64,000 nt of DNA, from assembly GCF_009789555.1 (NCBI RefSeq), contig NZ_CP046902.1, positions 4,604,001 through 4,668,000 of the forward strand, read 5' to 3'. The notes under the pieces were generated by a model. That model saw only the letters and a program-made list of their open reading frames with translations. It did not search any database and was not told the DNA's origin. Below, one piece after another: positions 44,873-55,850 of this stretch; the stretch's first letter is position 1; each line of letters starts with the position of its first letter. Source of the DNA: Stutzerimonas stutzeri. GTDB taxonomy: Bacteria; Pseudomonadota; Gammaproteobacteria; Pseudomonadales; Pseudomonadaceae. Position numbers and translations under genes: made by a program.

Positions 44873-46225
44873 TCAACCGGCCCGAGCCGGCAATGTCACG
44901 TCCAGTTCAGTGCCGCCAGCCGCCGATAGCAGGCTGAAGCGCCCGCCGAAGTGCTCCACCCGCTCACGGATGTTGCGCAAGCCGATTCCGCCGCCCTTGA
45001 TGCTATCGAGGCGGCGTGGATTGAACCCGACGCCATCGTCCCGAACCCGCAGGCGCACCGAGGCGCCGTCGCCGTCCAGGCTGATGTGAACAGACTCCGC
45101 AGCGGCGTGCCGTTCGATATTGGTCAGCGCTTCCTGCAACACCCGAAACAACGCGACAGCGACGGCGTCATCAGGCGCGCCGTCACCAAGGCCATTGCGG
45201 TATAGCATCTTCAGCCCGCTGCGCTGCTCGAATTCGGCCACAAGCTGACCGATTGCCGCCGACAGCCCCAGCGTATCCAGGAGCGAGGGATGCAGGTCAT
45301 GAGAGATGCGCCGTACCTCGCCAATCGCTCCCGCCAGCCGCTCGACACCGGTCTCCAGCGTCGTCAGTGCCTTGGGGCTGCCGGTACGAAGCTCATGGCT
45401 GGCCAGTTCGAACTGGAACTTGATCGAGACCAGCAATTGGCTGATGCCGTCATGCAGTTCACGCGATACCCGAGAACGCTCCTCTTCCTGCAGGCTGACG
45501 ATCCGCTGGGTCAGCACTTGCAATTTGCGGTCCGCCAGCCGGCGCTCGCTGACGTTAAGCGTCAGGCCGCTGGCAAACACCAACAGCACCGCAACCAGCG
45601 CAACACCGGCAATGGCGAGCATGGTGGTGTGAATGCCGCTGGACACCTCTTCGCGTACTTGCATGATCGCCTGGTCGACGTCCTCCAGATACAGGCCAGT
45701 GCCGAGCATCCAACCCCAGCGGTCCAACATCACGACATAGGCGAGCTTGGCCGCAAATTGCCCGGTAGAAGGCTTTTGCCAGGCATACCGCTGAAAGCCC
45801 TCGCCGCTGCTGGCACTGCGCATCAGCGCCTGGATCACCGGCAGGCCGTTCGGATCGGTCATTTCCCACAGGTTCTGCCCTACCAGTTCGCTCTGGCGCG
45901 GATGCATCAGGTTGCGGCCGCTATGGTCATAGACGAAAAAATAGCCATCGCTGCCAAAGCTGAACCGGCTCAGTGCGGCCAGCACCTTCTGCTTGGTCTG
46001 GTCATCGTCCTGACCGCTGTCGTAGAGCGGCGCAATGATGCTGATGGCCATTTCCACATAGTTTTTCAACTCAGCCTGCTTGCTCGCCAGGATGCTCGCT
46101 TCGATCAGCTTGGCCTGCTGCTCGCCCAGGCGCTGGTTCTGGACGAAGACCAGCGCGCAAACGACCGCCACGGCCAACAGCAATGGCAGGATGCTGAGCG
46201 CGGCAATCTTGTGTTTGAGCTGCAT
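44873..46225 (-). CDS. Cache-domain sensor histidine kinase, HisKA_3 type
   Basis: A 450-residue membrane sensor. TM1 is about residues 8-29. A periplasmic single Cache_2 domain follows (FGSDGYFFVYDHSGRNLMHPRQSELVGQNLWE, about 88-120), then TM2 about 200-222. The HisKA_3 phospho-acceptor is H258 (RVSRELHDGISQLLV), and the HATPase has N-box EALTNIERHA and DDGVGF. sCache_2 sensors in related pairs detect small organic acids, so a carboxylate ligand is plausible but not shown. It is paired with the NarL regulator just downstream. GGAGAG precedes the ATG. Confidence 0.93.
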   Translation of the reverse strand: MQLKHKIAALSILPLLLAVAVVCALVFVQNQRLGEQQAKLIEASILASKQAELKNYVEMAISIIAPLYDSGQDDDQTKQKVLAALSRFSFGSDGYFFVYDHSGRNLMHPRQSELVGQNLWEMTDPNGLPVIQALMRSASSGEGFQRYAWQKPSTGQFAAKLAYVVMLDRWGWMLGTGLYLEDVDQAIMQVREEVSSGIHTTMLAIAGVALVAVLLVFASGLTLNVSERRLADRKLQVLTQRIVSLQEEERSRVSRELHDGISQLLVSIKFQFELASHELRTGSPKALTTLETGVERLAGAIGEVRRISHDLHPSLLDTLGLSAAIGQLVAEFEQRSGLKMLYRNGLGDGAPDDAVAVALFRVLQEALTNIERHAAAESVHISLDGDGASVRLRVRDDGVGFNPRRLDSIKGGGIGLRNIRERVEHFGGRFSLLSAAGGTELDVTLPARAG

Positions 46226-46352
46226 CGTGGCTCTCCGCACGGCGCGCTCCCTGGCGGAACGCTGCCGAAAATTAACCCAGACCGTGAGCCCCCGCGAGTG
46301 CTCTGCGTGGGTTACTGATGACAGGCCAGCCGACCCGCGCGAGACACAAACG

Positions 46353-46380
46353 AAAAAGCCCGGCAATAGCCGGGCTTTCG
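46353..46380 (-). terminator. Rho-independent terminator of glyA
   Basis: On the minus strand: AAAGCCCGGC, loop TATT, GCCGGGCTTTTTC. The ten-pair stem plus T-run lies 17 bases past the glyA stop and separates it from the kinase gene. Confidence 0.93.
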
Positions 46381-46396
46381 TTGCTGCGACGAGCGA

Positions 46397-47650
<1,254 letters not shown>

Positions 47651-47775
47651 GGCAGTCCTCTGAGAATCAGCTGGCGGTATAAAAAGAGAGGCGCGGATTC
47701 TACCTCATCCGCCGGGGCGCGGGTATGAGGCCTGGTCATCTGCAACATGAATGCGTCCACAGCGTTTCCCCCAGG

Positions 47776-50700
47776 CTAGCCGAGCAGCGCCTGCAACTCG
47801 CTGCCGGGCATCGGCTGGCCGAGATAGAACCCCTGCACTTCATCGCAGCCGTGCTCCCTGAGAAAATCCAGCTGCGCCTGGTTTTCCACGCCTTCGGCAA
47901 TGACCGACAGGCTGAGACTGTGCGCCATGGCGATGATGGCCCGCGCAATCTGCCCGTCCTGCTCGCCCGTCGGCAAGCCGTCGACGAAGCTGTGGTCGAT
48001 CTTCAGGACATCGATGGGGAACGCCTTCAGGTAGTTGAGCGACGAGTAGCCCGTGCCGAAATCGTCGATGGCGATGGACGGCCCGAGCCCCTTGAGCGAG
48101 TCGAGGATGCGCATCGCCTCATCGACGTTCTGCATCAGGATACTTTCTGTCAGCTCCAACTCCAGGCATGCGGGCAGGATGCCACTGGACTCAAGGATCG
48201 AGGCGATGCGCTGGCCCAGCAGGCCGTCGGCAAACTGTCGTGCGGAAAGATTGACCGACACCTTGGGCACGGCAAGCCCCTGCGCCTGCCACGCCGCAAT
48301 CTGCCGGCAGGCTTCACCCAGCACCCAATCGCCCGCCTCGACCACCAGGCCCAGCTCTTCGAGCGCCGGAATGAAATCGCCAGGCGGCACCAGACCACGG
48401 CCCGGATGTTGCCAACGCAGCAGCGCTTCGACGCCAGTCAGGGTACGACCATCGGCCAGAAACTGCGGCTGATAATGCAGCACGAACTGTTGCTGCTCGA
48501 GGGCATGACGCAGATCGCTTTCCAATTCCAGGCGCTCCAGGGCGCTGGCGTTCATCTCGGCTTGATAGAACTGGAAATTGTTCTTGCCGCGCTCCTTGGC
48601 GTGATACATCGCCGTATCGGCATTCTTCATCAGTTGGCTGATGTCGTCACCGTCCTGCGGGCTGAGCGCGATGCCGATACTGGCGGTGACGAAGAACTCG
48701 CGACCCGAGAGCACGAACGGCTCGGTCAGGCTGGCCAGGATACGTTCGCTGACGTGGATCGCTCGGTTCAGGGCCTCGTCGCGATCGGCGCAGGGATGCA
48801 GGAGGAACGTGAATTCGTCGCCCCCCATGCGGGCCACCGTATCGTCCTCGTCGACGCAGGAAGCCAGACGCATGGCCACGTCTTTGAGCATCCGGTCACC
48901 GGCAGCGTGGCCGAGCGAGTCATTGATCGGCTTGAAGCGATCCAGATCGAGAAACATCAGCGCGATCCAGGCACCGCGGCGCGCGGCCAGTTGCAGGCTG
49001 TTGTGCAAACGATCCTGGAACAGTGTCCGATTGGGCAGCTGGGTCAGGCTGTCATAGTAGGCGAGCCGATGGATGCGCTTCTCGCTGGCCTTGCGCTCGC
49101 TCATGTCACTGAAGAAGCAGACATAGCTGACCAGATCATTCTCATCGTCGCGCGCCGCGGTGATGCCAACCCAGCACGGATAGGTTTCCCCATCCTTGCG
49201 CTTGAGCCAGAACTCGCCTTCCCAGGTGCCGGCCTGAAGGATCTGGTCACGCACGAAGGTCATCTGGTTGGCCTGCTGGCGATCGGCACTCAGCGCGGTC
49301 GGCAGCTTGCCGAGCATTTCGTCACTGCCATAACCGGTAATGCGCTGGAACGCCGGGTTGACCTGGACGATGCGCCCCGCTGGGTCGGTGACGACGATGG
49401 CGGCGGTAGAATGGTCGAACACCGTTGCCGCGCGACGCAGCTCCTTCTCCGCCTGGCGCTGTTGGCTGATGTCACGGCCAATGCACAGCGCGCCGTCGAA
49501 ACGATTGTTCTCGTTTCTGATCAGCATGATGCGCAACTCGATCGTCACCGCTCGACCGTCCGCGGCCAGGCAATCGAAATGCAGCGGCTGGCCCAGCAGA
49601 TTCTGGCCGAGCTCGGCGAAGGCTATCGGATCGGCCGAAGCGTTGCGCACCCGACGCATCAGGTCATAGAAGCGTGCGATCTGGCGCGGCTTGGTCACCA
49701 GCCGACCAAGGCCATTGCGCGCCATCCACTGCGGGCTGTAGCCAAGCATGGCTTCCACCGACGGGCTGACGTAATCGATGCGGACCGCGCTGTCGGTAGT
49801 GAAAATCAAATCCTGCAGGCTGTCGGCGAGCATGCGATAACGGCGCTCGCTGTCACGCAGCGAATGGCTGTGCTCGATGTTTGCGGTCACGTCGCGGGCC
49901 ACGCCAATCAGCCGCCAGACCCGGCCCCGGTCGTCGCGAGAGAGCACCTGCTCGCGGATGCTGAACCAGCGCCAGCTACCGTCCCGATGGCGCCAACGCA
50001 GCAACGCCTCCTGGCCAGCCCCCTCGTTCATCGAGCCGCGCAGTGCCAACAGTCGCCAGATGTATTCCTGATCATCGGGGTGGCTGATGCGCCGCCAGAA
50101 TGCGTCGCCGTCTGCGCCGCGTTCTTCCTCGCTGTAGCCCAGCCGCGAGGCCAGGTTGCTGTTGCTGAACAGGAGTTTGCCGGTCTGAACGTCTTGCACG
50201 TACAGCGTGTCCGGTACGGCACGCAGCACTTCCGACCAGAAGCGCTCGCGCTCTGCCAACGCCGTCTGCGCCTGCTGCTCGCGGGTGATGTCGCGCATGA
50301 CCCAGACAAAGCCGGTGGGTTTCGCATCATCATCCAGGCGCAACGCCCGGCGGGTCATCGAATAGATGCGGGACTCCCCGTCCTGCAGCAATCGAACCGG
50401 GGCCAGGCAGACATCGGCATCAGCGCTGCCGGCATCGAAGGCCTGAGGATCGAGCGTGGGCAGCAACCGCTGCAACCGATAGCGGGAAACCTCCCGATTG
50501 TTCAGGCCGAACATCGCCTCCGCCTGGCTGTTGAGGTAGCGCAGGCGACCGGAAAAATCGCTGATCAGAATGCGCTCCTCGATGGCGTCCAATGCCGTGA
50601 TCGAATAGCGCAACGCCTGCCAGCGAGAAGCAAAGCGCCGAGGCGTCAGAAAACGGGCACAGGCTTGCGCCGCGAGCCGCACAAGCGGCGCGAGCTTTTC

Positions 50701-50805
50701 GGGACGGGACGCAAGCGACGGGGTAGGGTCGAGGTCGGTCAAACGTATCGGACCTGTGTGTTGACGGCCGAGTAGCCATACAGTTGATGCGGTGATGGAT
50801 GCCAA
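47776..50805 (-). CDS. Four-PAS diguanylate cyclase/phosphodiesterase (MorA-like)
   Basis: A 1,009-residue c-di-GMP enzyme. At least four PAS/PAC modules occupy about residues 60-590 (PAC-type ends such as WVMRDITREQQAQT, IGVARDVTANIEHS, CIGRDISQQRQAEK, FFSDMSERKASEK). A GGDEF domain has an intact GGDEF at 661-665. An EAL domain has E793-A-L and the loop IDDFGTGYSSL. Both sites look catalytically competent. The start is weak: a TTG at 50805 with a stop codon three codons upstream. Location beside glyA matches P. aeruginosa morA, but MorA is longer (about 1,400 residues as I recall) with an N-terminal membrane part that has no room here. No transmembrane helix is evident. Confidence 0.88.
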   Translation of the reverse strand: MASITASTVWLLGRQHTGPIRLTDLDPTPSLASRPEKLAPLVRLAAQACARFLTPRRFASRWQALRYSITALDAIEERILISDFSGRLRYLNSQAEAMFGLNNREVSRYRLQRLLPTLDPQAFDAGSADADVCLAPVRLLQDGESRIYSMTRRALRLDDDAKPTGFVWVMRDITREQQAQTALAERERFWSEVLRAVPDTLYVQDVQTGKLLFSNSNLASRLGYSEEERGADGDAFWRRISHPDDQEYIWRLLALRGSMNEGAGQEALLRWRHRDGSWRWFSIREQVLSRDDRGRVWRLIGVARDVTANIEHSHSLRDSERRYRMLADSLQDLIFTTDSAVRIDYVSPSVEAMLGYSPQWMARNGLGRLVTKPRQIARFYDLMRRVRNASADPIAFAELGQNLLGQPLHFDCLAADGRAVTIELRIMLIRNENNRFDGALCIGRDISQQRQAEKELRRAATVFDHSTAAIVVTDPAGRIVQVNPAFQRITGYGSDEMLGKLPTALSADRQQANQMTFVRDQILQAGTWEGEFWLKRKDGETYPCWVGITAARDDENDLVSYVCFFSDMSERKASEKRIHRLAYYDSLTQLPNRTLFQDRLHNSLQLAARRGAWIALMFLDLDRFKPINDSLGHAAGDRMLKDVAMRLASCVDEDDTVARMGGDEFTFLLHPCADRDEALNRAIHVSERILASLTEPFVLSGREFFVTASIGIALSPQDGDDISQLMKNADTAMYHAKERGKNNFQFYQAEMNASALERLELESDLRHALEQQQFVLHYQPQFLADGRTLTGVEALLRWQHPGRGLVPPGDFIPALEELGLVVEAGDWVLGEACRQIAAWQAQGLAVPKVSVNLSARQFADGLLGQRIASILESSGILPACLELELTESILMQNVDEAMRILDSLKGLGPSIAIDDFGTGYSSLNYLKAFPIDVLKIDHSFVDGLPTGEQDGQIARAIIAMAHSLSLSVIAEGVENQAQLDFLREHGCDEVQGFYLGQPMPGSELQALLG

Positions 50806-50960
50806 GAATGCCTACGTGCACGGCAAAATGCCATCATTGAAAAGCCCGGCCGCTGGTTTGCCCTGCCCGGAGCATTCCGGTAGCTTTGCCGAACTGTTCT
50901 ACCGGCCCGCCGCGGCGGGTTTCCATCTTCCTTTTTTTCTTGTCACGGGCTTCCGTTTCC

Positions 50961-52628
50961 ATGGCTCAATACGTCTACACGATGCACCGGCTGAGCAAAG
51001 TCGTTCCGCCGAAGCGTGAAATTCTGAAGAACATTTCGCTGTCATTCTTCCCCGGCGCCAAGATTGGTGTGCTCGGCCTCAACGGCGCGGGTAAATCCAC
51101 ACTCCTGAGAATCATGGCTGGCGTCGACAAGGAGTTCGATGGCGAAGCGCGCCCGATGCCCGACCTCAACGTGGGCTATCTGCCGCAGGAACCGCAGCTC
51201 GATCCGAACAAGACCGTCCGCGAAGTCGTCGAAGAGGCCGTGAGCAGTATCAAGGATGCCCAGGCCCGGCTCGATGAGGTCTACGCCGCCTATGCCGAGC
51301 CGGATGCCGACTTCGACAAGCTGGCCGCCGAACAGGCCAAGCTCGAAGCCATTCTGCAAGCCAGCGATGGGCACAACCTGGAGCGCCAGCTGGAAGTCGC
51401 CGCCGACGCCCTGCGCCTGCCGCCGTGGGATGCGAAAGTCGAACACCTGTCCGGTGGCGAAAAGCGTCGTGTCGCCCTCTGCCGCCTGCTGCTATCGGCG
51501 CCCGACATGCTGCTGCTGGACGAACCGACCAACCACCTGGACGCCGATTCGGTGGCCTGGCTGGAACACTTCCTCCACGATTTCCCTGGCACCGTAGTGG
51601 CGATCACTCACGACCGCTACTTCCTGGACAACGTGGCCGGCTGGATTCTCGAACTCGACCGCGGCGCGGGTATCCCGTACGAGGGCAACTACTCCGGCTG
51701 GCTGGAAGCCAAATCCAACCGCCTGGCGCAGGAGTCCAAGCAGCAGTCGGCCCATGAAAAGGCCATGAAGGAAGAGCTGGAGTGGGTGCGCAAAGGCGCC
51801 AAGGCCCGCCAGGCCAAGTCCAAGGCGCGCTTGCAGCGCTTCGAGGAACTGCAATCGCAGGAATTCCAGAAGCGCAGCGAAACCAATGAAATCTATATTC
51901 CGGCCGGTCCCCGCCTGGGCGACAAGGTCATTGATTTCAACAACGTGACCAAGGGCTATGGCGACCGCGTGCTCATCGAGAATCTCTCGTTCAGCATGCC
52001 CAAGGGCGCCATCGTTGGCGTGATCGGCGGTAACGGCGCGGGCAAGTCGACGCTGTTCCGCATGATCATGGGCAAGGAGCAGCCGGACTCGGGCAGCATC
52101 GAGATCGGCGACACCGTGCAGGTCGCCTGCGTCGACCAGAGCCGCGAGGACCTGGACGGCAGCAAGACGGTCTGGGAAGCGGTGTCCGATGGCTCCGACA
52201 TGATCCGAATCGGTAACTACGAAGTGCCATCGCGCACCTACGTGGGCCGCTTCAACTTCAAGGGCGGCGACCAGCAGAAGTTCGTCAAGGACCTCTCTGG
52301 CGGTGAGCGTGGCCGTCTGCACTTGGCGCTGACGCTCAAGGAAGGCGCCAACGTGCTGCTGCTCGACGAGCCGTCCAACGACCTCGACGTGGAAACCCTG
52401 CGTTCGCTGGAAGAAGCGCTGCTGGACTTCCCCGGCGCCGCCATCGTGATCTCCCACGACCGCTGGTTCCTGGACCGCGTCGCCACGCACATCCTGTCCT
52501 ACGAGGACAACGGCGATATCGTCTTCTTCGAAGGCAACTACACCGAATACGAAGCCGACCGCAAGAAGCGCCTGGGCGACGCCGCCGCCCAGCCGCACCG
52601 GGTCAAGTACAAGAAACTGGCGCAGTAA
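50961..52628 (+). CDS. ettA: Energy-dependent translational throttle EttA (ABC-F)
   Basis: A ribosome-binding ABC-F ATPase that gates the first peptide bond according to ATP/ADP. Its 555 residues have two ABC cassettes: Walker A GLNGAGKST and GGNGAGKST, signatures LSGGEKRRVALCRLLL and LSGGERGRLHLALTL, and Walker B LLLDEPTNHLDADS and LLLDEPSNDLDVET. The linker (about 240-310; KGAKARQAKSKARLQRFEEL) is the P-site tRNA-interaction motif, and the arm insertion is present. The N-terminus MAQYVYTMHRLSKVVPPKREIL is EttA-specific. Only a weak Shine-Dalgarno precedes the ATG. Confidence 0.96.
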   Translation: MAQYVYTMHRLSKVVPPKREILKNISLSFFPGAKIGVLGLNGAGKSTLLRIMAGVDKEFDGEARPMPDLNVGYLPQEPQLDPNKTVREVVEEAVSSIKDAQARLDEVYAAYAEPDADFDKLAAEQAKLEAILQASDGHNLERQLEVAADALRLPPWDAKVEHLSGGEKRRVALCRLLLSAPDMLLLDEPTNHLDADSVAWLEHFLHDFPGTVVAITHDRYFLDNVAGWILELDRGAGIPYEGNYSGWLEAKSNRLAQESKQQSAHEKAMKEELEWVRKGAKARQAKSKARLQRFEELQSQEFQKRSETNEIYIPAGPRLGDKVIDFNNVTKGYGDRVLIENLSFSMPKGAIVGVIGGNGAGKSTLFRMIMGKEQPDSGSIEIGDTVQVACVDQSREDLDGSKTVWEAVSDGSDMIRIGNYEVPSRTYVGRFNFKGGDQQKFVKDLSGGERGRLHLALTLKEGANVLLLDEPSNDLDVETLRSLEEALLDFPGAAIVISHDRWFLDRVATHILSYEDNGDIVFFEGNYTEYEADRKKRLGDAAAQPHRVKYKKLAQ

Positions 52629-52638
52629 CGAGCACGAC

Positions 52639-52667
52639 CGAAACGGAGCCGAAAGGCTCCGTTTTCG
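52639..52667 (+). terminator. Rho-independent terminator of ettA
   Basis: AAACGGAGCC, loop GAAA, GGCTCCGTTTT: a ten-pair stem with a GNRA tetraloop and T-run, starting 11 bases after the ettA stop. Confidence 0.95.
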
Positions 52668-52731
52668 TATCGACCGACAATCGCCGCCCTGCTGCTGCCC
52701 GCGTATGGGTAACGGTCAAGCGGGCGGACAG

Positions 52732-53247
52732 CTAGGGGCGGTCACCGCCAGGCGCCGCCAGCGCCTGTGCGATCTGTTCGACGATTTCCTCCGGCCGGCT
52801 GCGAATGTCTACGAGCAGCGCCTCGCCCTTCCCCGGCGGTTCGAGGTTGGCGAGCTGGTCGTCCAGCAGCGTAGCCGCGAAAAAATGCCCGCGGCGCTTG
52901 CCGACGCGCTCGGCCAGCACCTCGCGAGGCCCGTGCAGGAACACCAGGCGCACGTCCTCGACCTCACCCCGCAGCACCTGCCGATACCGCCGTTTGAGTG
53001 CCGAGCAGGCGAACACGTGATCCTCCCCGAGCCGCGCCCGTTCGACGATTGCCTCATGCATGGCCTGCAGCCAAGGCTCGCGATCCGCATCGGTGAGCGG
53101 CGTTCCGGCAGCCATTTTCGCCTTGTTGGCATCGCTGTGGAATTGGTCCGCGTCCGAAAAGCCGCATCCCAGACGAGCCGCCAGCCGCTCGCCGATAGTC
53201 GTTTTGCCGCTGCCGGACACACCCATGATGATGACGATCACTGACAC
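52732..53247 (-). CDS. gntK: Gluconokinase (GntK/IdnK type)
   Basis: Phosphorylates gluconate to 6-phosphogluconate for the Entner-Doudoroff pathway. The start is placed at GTG 53247, 5 bases after AGGA, giving 171 residues; upstream in-frame ATGs lie before that site. Walker A is GVSGSGKTT near residue 9. DADQFHSDANKAKMAAGTPLTDADREPWL (substrate region) and CSALKRRYRQVLR are typical. No gluconate permease or gntR gene is adjacent. Confidence 0.92.
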   Translation of the reverse strand: MSVIVIIMGVSGSGKTTIGERLAARLGCGFSDADQFHSDANKAKMAAGTPLTDADREPWLQAMHEAIVERARLGEDHVFACSALKRRYRQVLRGEVEDVRLVFLHGPREVLAERVGKRRGHFFAATLLDDQLANLEPPGKGEALLVDIRSRPEEIVEQIAQALAAPGGDRP

Positions 53248-53630
53248 ACTCTTCCTTTCAGCCATTCGGAACCGGGACATCGCAGGCCATCGACGGACGA
53301 CCTGATCGCCCCGATACATGCGCGCTGCGCTTCCCCTCTTCGGTCGTACGGGGGTACCGAAGTTCCTCCCTTGACTGGTCAGTTCGCAGCGACCGGCCAC
53401 GTTGCCGAGGCGCGGACACCGGCAAGCCTTTCGCCCGATCAGCGGTGACGGCGGGACCGGTCGCAAAGCGCGTCGCCTATACACTGCCGGTATTTGCGGC
53501 GACAGATGCGCACCAAAAGACGACACGCGCACAGTGAGTCGCACCTTCACGGTGCAAAAGTTGTTTGCTAGAGTCGCCGCCCTATAAAAATTTCCAACAG
53601 GCTGCCGCAGGCGGTTGCCGAGGGCTCAAT
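53248..53630. other. Divergent promoter region gntK-gdhA
   Basis: About 380 bases with no credible gene. The gdhA-proximal end holds a promoter-like TTGTTT / TATAAA pair. The rest is GC-rich and I see no operator or hairpin that stands out. Confidence 0.5.
53561..53588 (+). promoter_or_regulatory. Candidate promoter of gdhA
   Basis: TTGTTT at 53561-53566 and TATAAA at 53583-53588 with a 16-base spacer, about 40 bases before the gdhA start codon. Confidence 0.45.
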
Positions 53631-54968
53631 ATGTTCGAAACCGTCGACGCGTTCCTTGCCCGACTCAAACAACGCGATCCCCATCAACCCGAATTTCATC
53701 AGGCCGTCGAAGAGGTCGTTCGCAGCCTCTGGTCGTTCCTCGAGGCCAATCCGCTGTACATGCAGGCCGGCATCATCGAGCGCATGGTCGAGCCGGAGCG
53801 CTCCATTATCTTCAGGGTCCCCTGGGTCGACGACCAGGGACGCGTCCAGGTCAATCGCGGTTTCCGTATCCAGATGAACAGCGCCATCGGCCCCTACAAA
53901 GGCGGCCTGCGCTTCCACCCTTCGGTCAATATCGGCGTCCTGAAGTTTCTCGCCTTCGAACAGGTATTCAAGAATTCGCTCACTTCGCTTCCGATGGGCG
54001 GCGGCAAGGGCGGCTCTGACTTCAACCCCAAGGGCAAGAGCGACAACGAGGTCATGCGCTTCTGCCAGTCGTTCATGACCGAGCTGTACCGTCATATCGG
54101 CGCCGACCTCGATATTCCCGCCGGTGACATCGGCGTCGGCGGGCGCGAGATCGGCTTCCTTTTCGGCCAGTACAAGCGCTTGTCTAACCAGTTCACCTCG
54201 GTACTGACCGGCAAGGGATTGTCCTATGGCGGCAGCCTGATCCGACCGGAAGCCACCGGCTACGGCTGCGTGTATTTCGCTGAAGAAATGCTCAAAAGCA
54301 CCCGTACCCGCATCGAAGGCAAGCGCGTCGCCATTTCGGGCTCCGGCAACGTTGCCCAGTATGCCGCCCAGAAAGTCATGGAGCTTGGCGGGCGGGTCGT
54401 TTCCTTGTCCGACTCGGGGGGAACGCTGCACTTCCCGGACGGCCTGACCGAAGAGCAATGGAGCTACCTGATGGACCTCAAGAACGTCCGTCGCGGCCGT
54501 ATCGAGGAGATGGGTGCGCATTTCGGCGTGACCTACCTGGCCGACCAGCGCCCCTGGAGCCTGCCTTGCGAGATCGCGCTGCCTTGCGCGACACAGAACG
54601 AACTCGATGCGCAGGACGCCCGCACGCTGCTCAACAACGGCTGCATTTGCGTGGCCGAAGGCGCCAACATGCCGTCGACGCTGGAAGCGGTGGACCTGTT
54701 CCTTGAAGCCGGCATCCTTTACGCCCCGGGCAAGGCATCGAATGCCGGCGGCGTGGCCTGTAGCGGACTGGAAATGAGCCAGAACGCCATGCGCCTGCAC
54801 TGGACCGCCGGGGAGGTGGACACCAAACTGCACGGCATCATACAATCGATCCACCATGCCTGTGTCGCCTACGGCGAAGAAAACGGCCGCACCAATTATG
54901 TGAAAGGCGCCAATATCGCCGGCTTCGTCAAGGTTGCGGACGCCATGCTGGCCCAGGGCGTGGTTTAA
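53631..54968 (+). CDS. gdhA: NADP-specific glutamate dehydrogenase
   Basis: Makes glutamate from 2-oxoglutarate and ammonia; a cytoplasmic hexamer. It has 445 residues, the size of the biosynthetic NADP form. The catalytic lysine is K126 in LPMGGGKGGSDF, with the substrate loop YKGGLRFHPSVN and the nucleotide-fold ISGSGNVAQYAAQKVMELGG. GAGGG lies upstream of ATG 53631. It is convergent with fpr. Confidence 0.97.
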   Translation: MFETVDAFLARLKQRDPHQPEFHQAVEEVVRSLWSFLEANPLYMQAGIIERMVEPERSIIFRVPWVDDQGRVQVNRGFRIQMNSAIGPYKGGLRFHPSVNIGVLKFLAFEQVFKNSLTSLPMGGGKGGSDFNPKGKSDNEVMRFCQSFMTELYRHIGADLDIPAGDIGVGGREIGFLFGQYKRLSNQFTSVLTGKGLSYGGSLIRPEATGYGCVYFAEEMLKSTRTRIEGKRVAISGSGNVAQYAAQKVMELGGRVVSLSDSGGTLHFPDGLTEEQWSYLMDLKNVRRGRIEEMGAHFGVTYLADQRPWSLPCEIALPCATQNELDAQDARTLLNNGCICVAEGANMPSTLEAVDLFLEAGILYAPGKASNAGGVACSGLEMSQNAMRLHWTAGEVDTKLHGIIQSIHHACVAYGEENGRTNYVKGANIAGFVKVADAMLAQGVV

Positions 54969-55005
54969 CCTCGCTCGAACCCTGGAAGCTGACCCTGGCG
55001 GCCCT

Positions 55006-55033
55006 GCTGGGGCTTGCCAATCAACGCCCCAGC
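55006..55033. terminator. Hairpin between convergent gdhA and fpr
   Basis: Perfect eight-pair stem GCTGGGGC / GCCCCAGC with a 12-base loop. No T-run; a bidirectional terminator is inferred from position only. Confidence 0.45.
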
Positions 55034-55073
55034 GGGCGACCCGGCGAGAGCGGCGGGGACGTCTCGCCAGCGC

Positions 55074-55850
55074 TTACCAGTAATTTTCCACCGCGACCTG
55101 CCCCGGACGCCGGGTCAGGCTGAGATTGAGCCCTCGCGCTTTTAGCATGGCGCGAGTGTCCTCGATCATCTGGGGGTTGCCGCACAGCATGATGCGCGAA
55201 TGCTCGGGCTCGAGGCTGAGCCCCGCAGCACGCTCCAGTTCGCCGTTCTCGATCAGTGTGGTGATACGTCCGTGCAAGGCACCGGGCGCCTTCTCGCGTG
55301 TGATCAATGGCAGGTAGGTCAGCTTGCTGCCCAGACCCTCCAAGTACTCACGCTGCGGCAGCTCGTGGATCAGCGACTGGTAGGCCAGTTCAGACGCCGT
55401 GCGCGCACTGTAGACCAGCACGATCCGCTCGAAGCGCTGCCAGACCTCGAAATCCTGGAGAATCGAAAGGAACGGCGCGATGCCAGTCCCGGTGCCCAGC
55501 AGCCAAAGATCGCGGCCATCGATGAACCGGTCCAGCGTGAGAAAGCCGAACGCCTGCTTGTCCACCAGCAACTCGTCGCCAGGTTTCAGGCGGCTCAATT
55601 GGCTGGTGAACTCGCCTTCCGGTACCACAATGGAGAAGAAGTCGAGAAACTCGTCATGGGGCGCCGACACCATCGAGTAAGCGCGCCAGACGATGCTACC
55701 GCTGGGCTTACGGACGCCGAGACGCGCGAACTGCCCGGCCGTGAAGCGAAAGCCCGGGTCGCGGCTGGTGCGCAAGGTGAACAGGCTCGGGGTCAACGTC
55801 TGCACATCGAGCAGACGCTGGCGGGTGAACTTCTCTTCGCTGACGGTCAT
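55074..55850 (-). CDS. fpr: Ferredoxin/flavodoxin-NADP reductase
   Basis: A 258-residue FAD enzyme moving electrons between NADPH and ferredoxin or flavodoxin; linked in pseudomonads to oxidative stress and iron release. The FAD motif is RAYSMVSAP, the phosphate-binding glycine stretch is LLGTGTGIAPFLSIL, and CGNPQMIEDTRAML binds NADP. It ends VENYW. It lies divergent from rlmG. Confidence 0.94.
   Translation of the reverse strand: MTVSEEKFTRQRLLDVQTLTPSLFTLRTSRDPGFRFTAGQFARLGVRKPSGSIVWRAYSMVSAPHDEFLDFFSIVVPEGEFTSQLSRLKPGDELLVDKQAFGFLTLDRFIDGRDLWLLGTGTGIAPFLSILQDFEVWQRFERIVLVYSARTASELAYQSLIHELPQREYLEGLGSKLTYLPLITREKAPGALHGRITTLIENGELERAAGLSLEPEHSRIMLCGNPQMIEDTRAMLKARGLNLSLTRRPGQVAVENYW

Noticed and set aside
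47725..50775. Very long plus-strand frame opposite the GGDEF-EAL gene
   Set aside because: The minus frame has clear PAS, GGDEF and EAL motifs. The plus frame has none.
51042..52598. Minus-strand frames opposite ettA, for example 51492-52598
   Set aside because: Shadows of the ABC-F gene; ettA has two full ABC motif sets.
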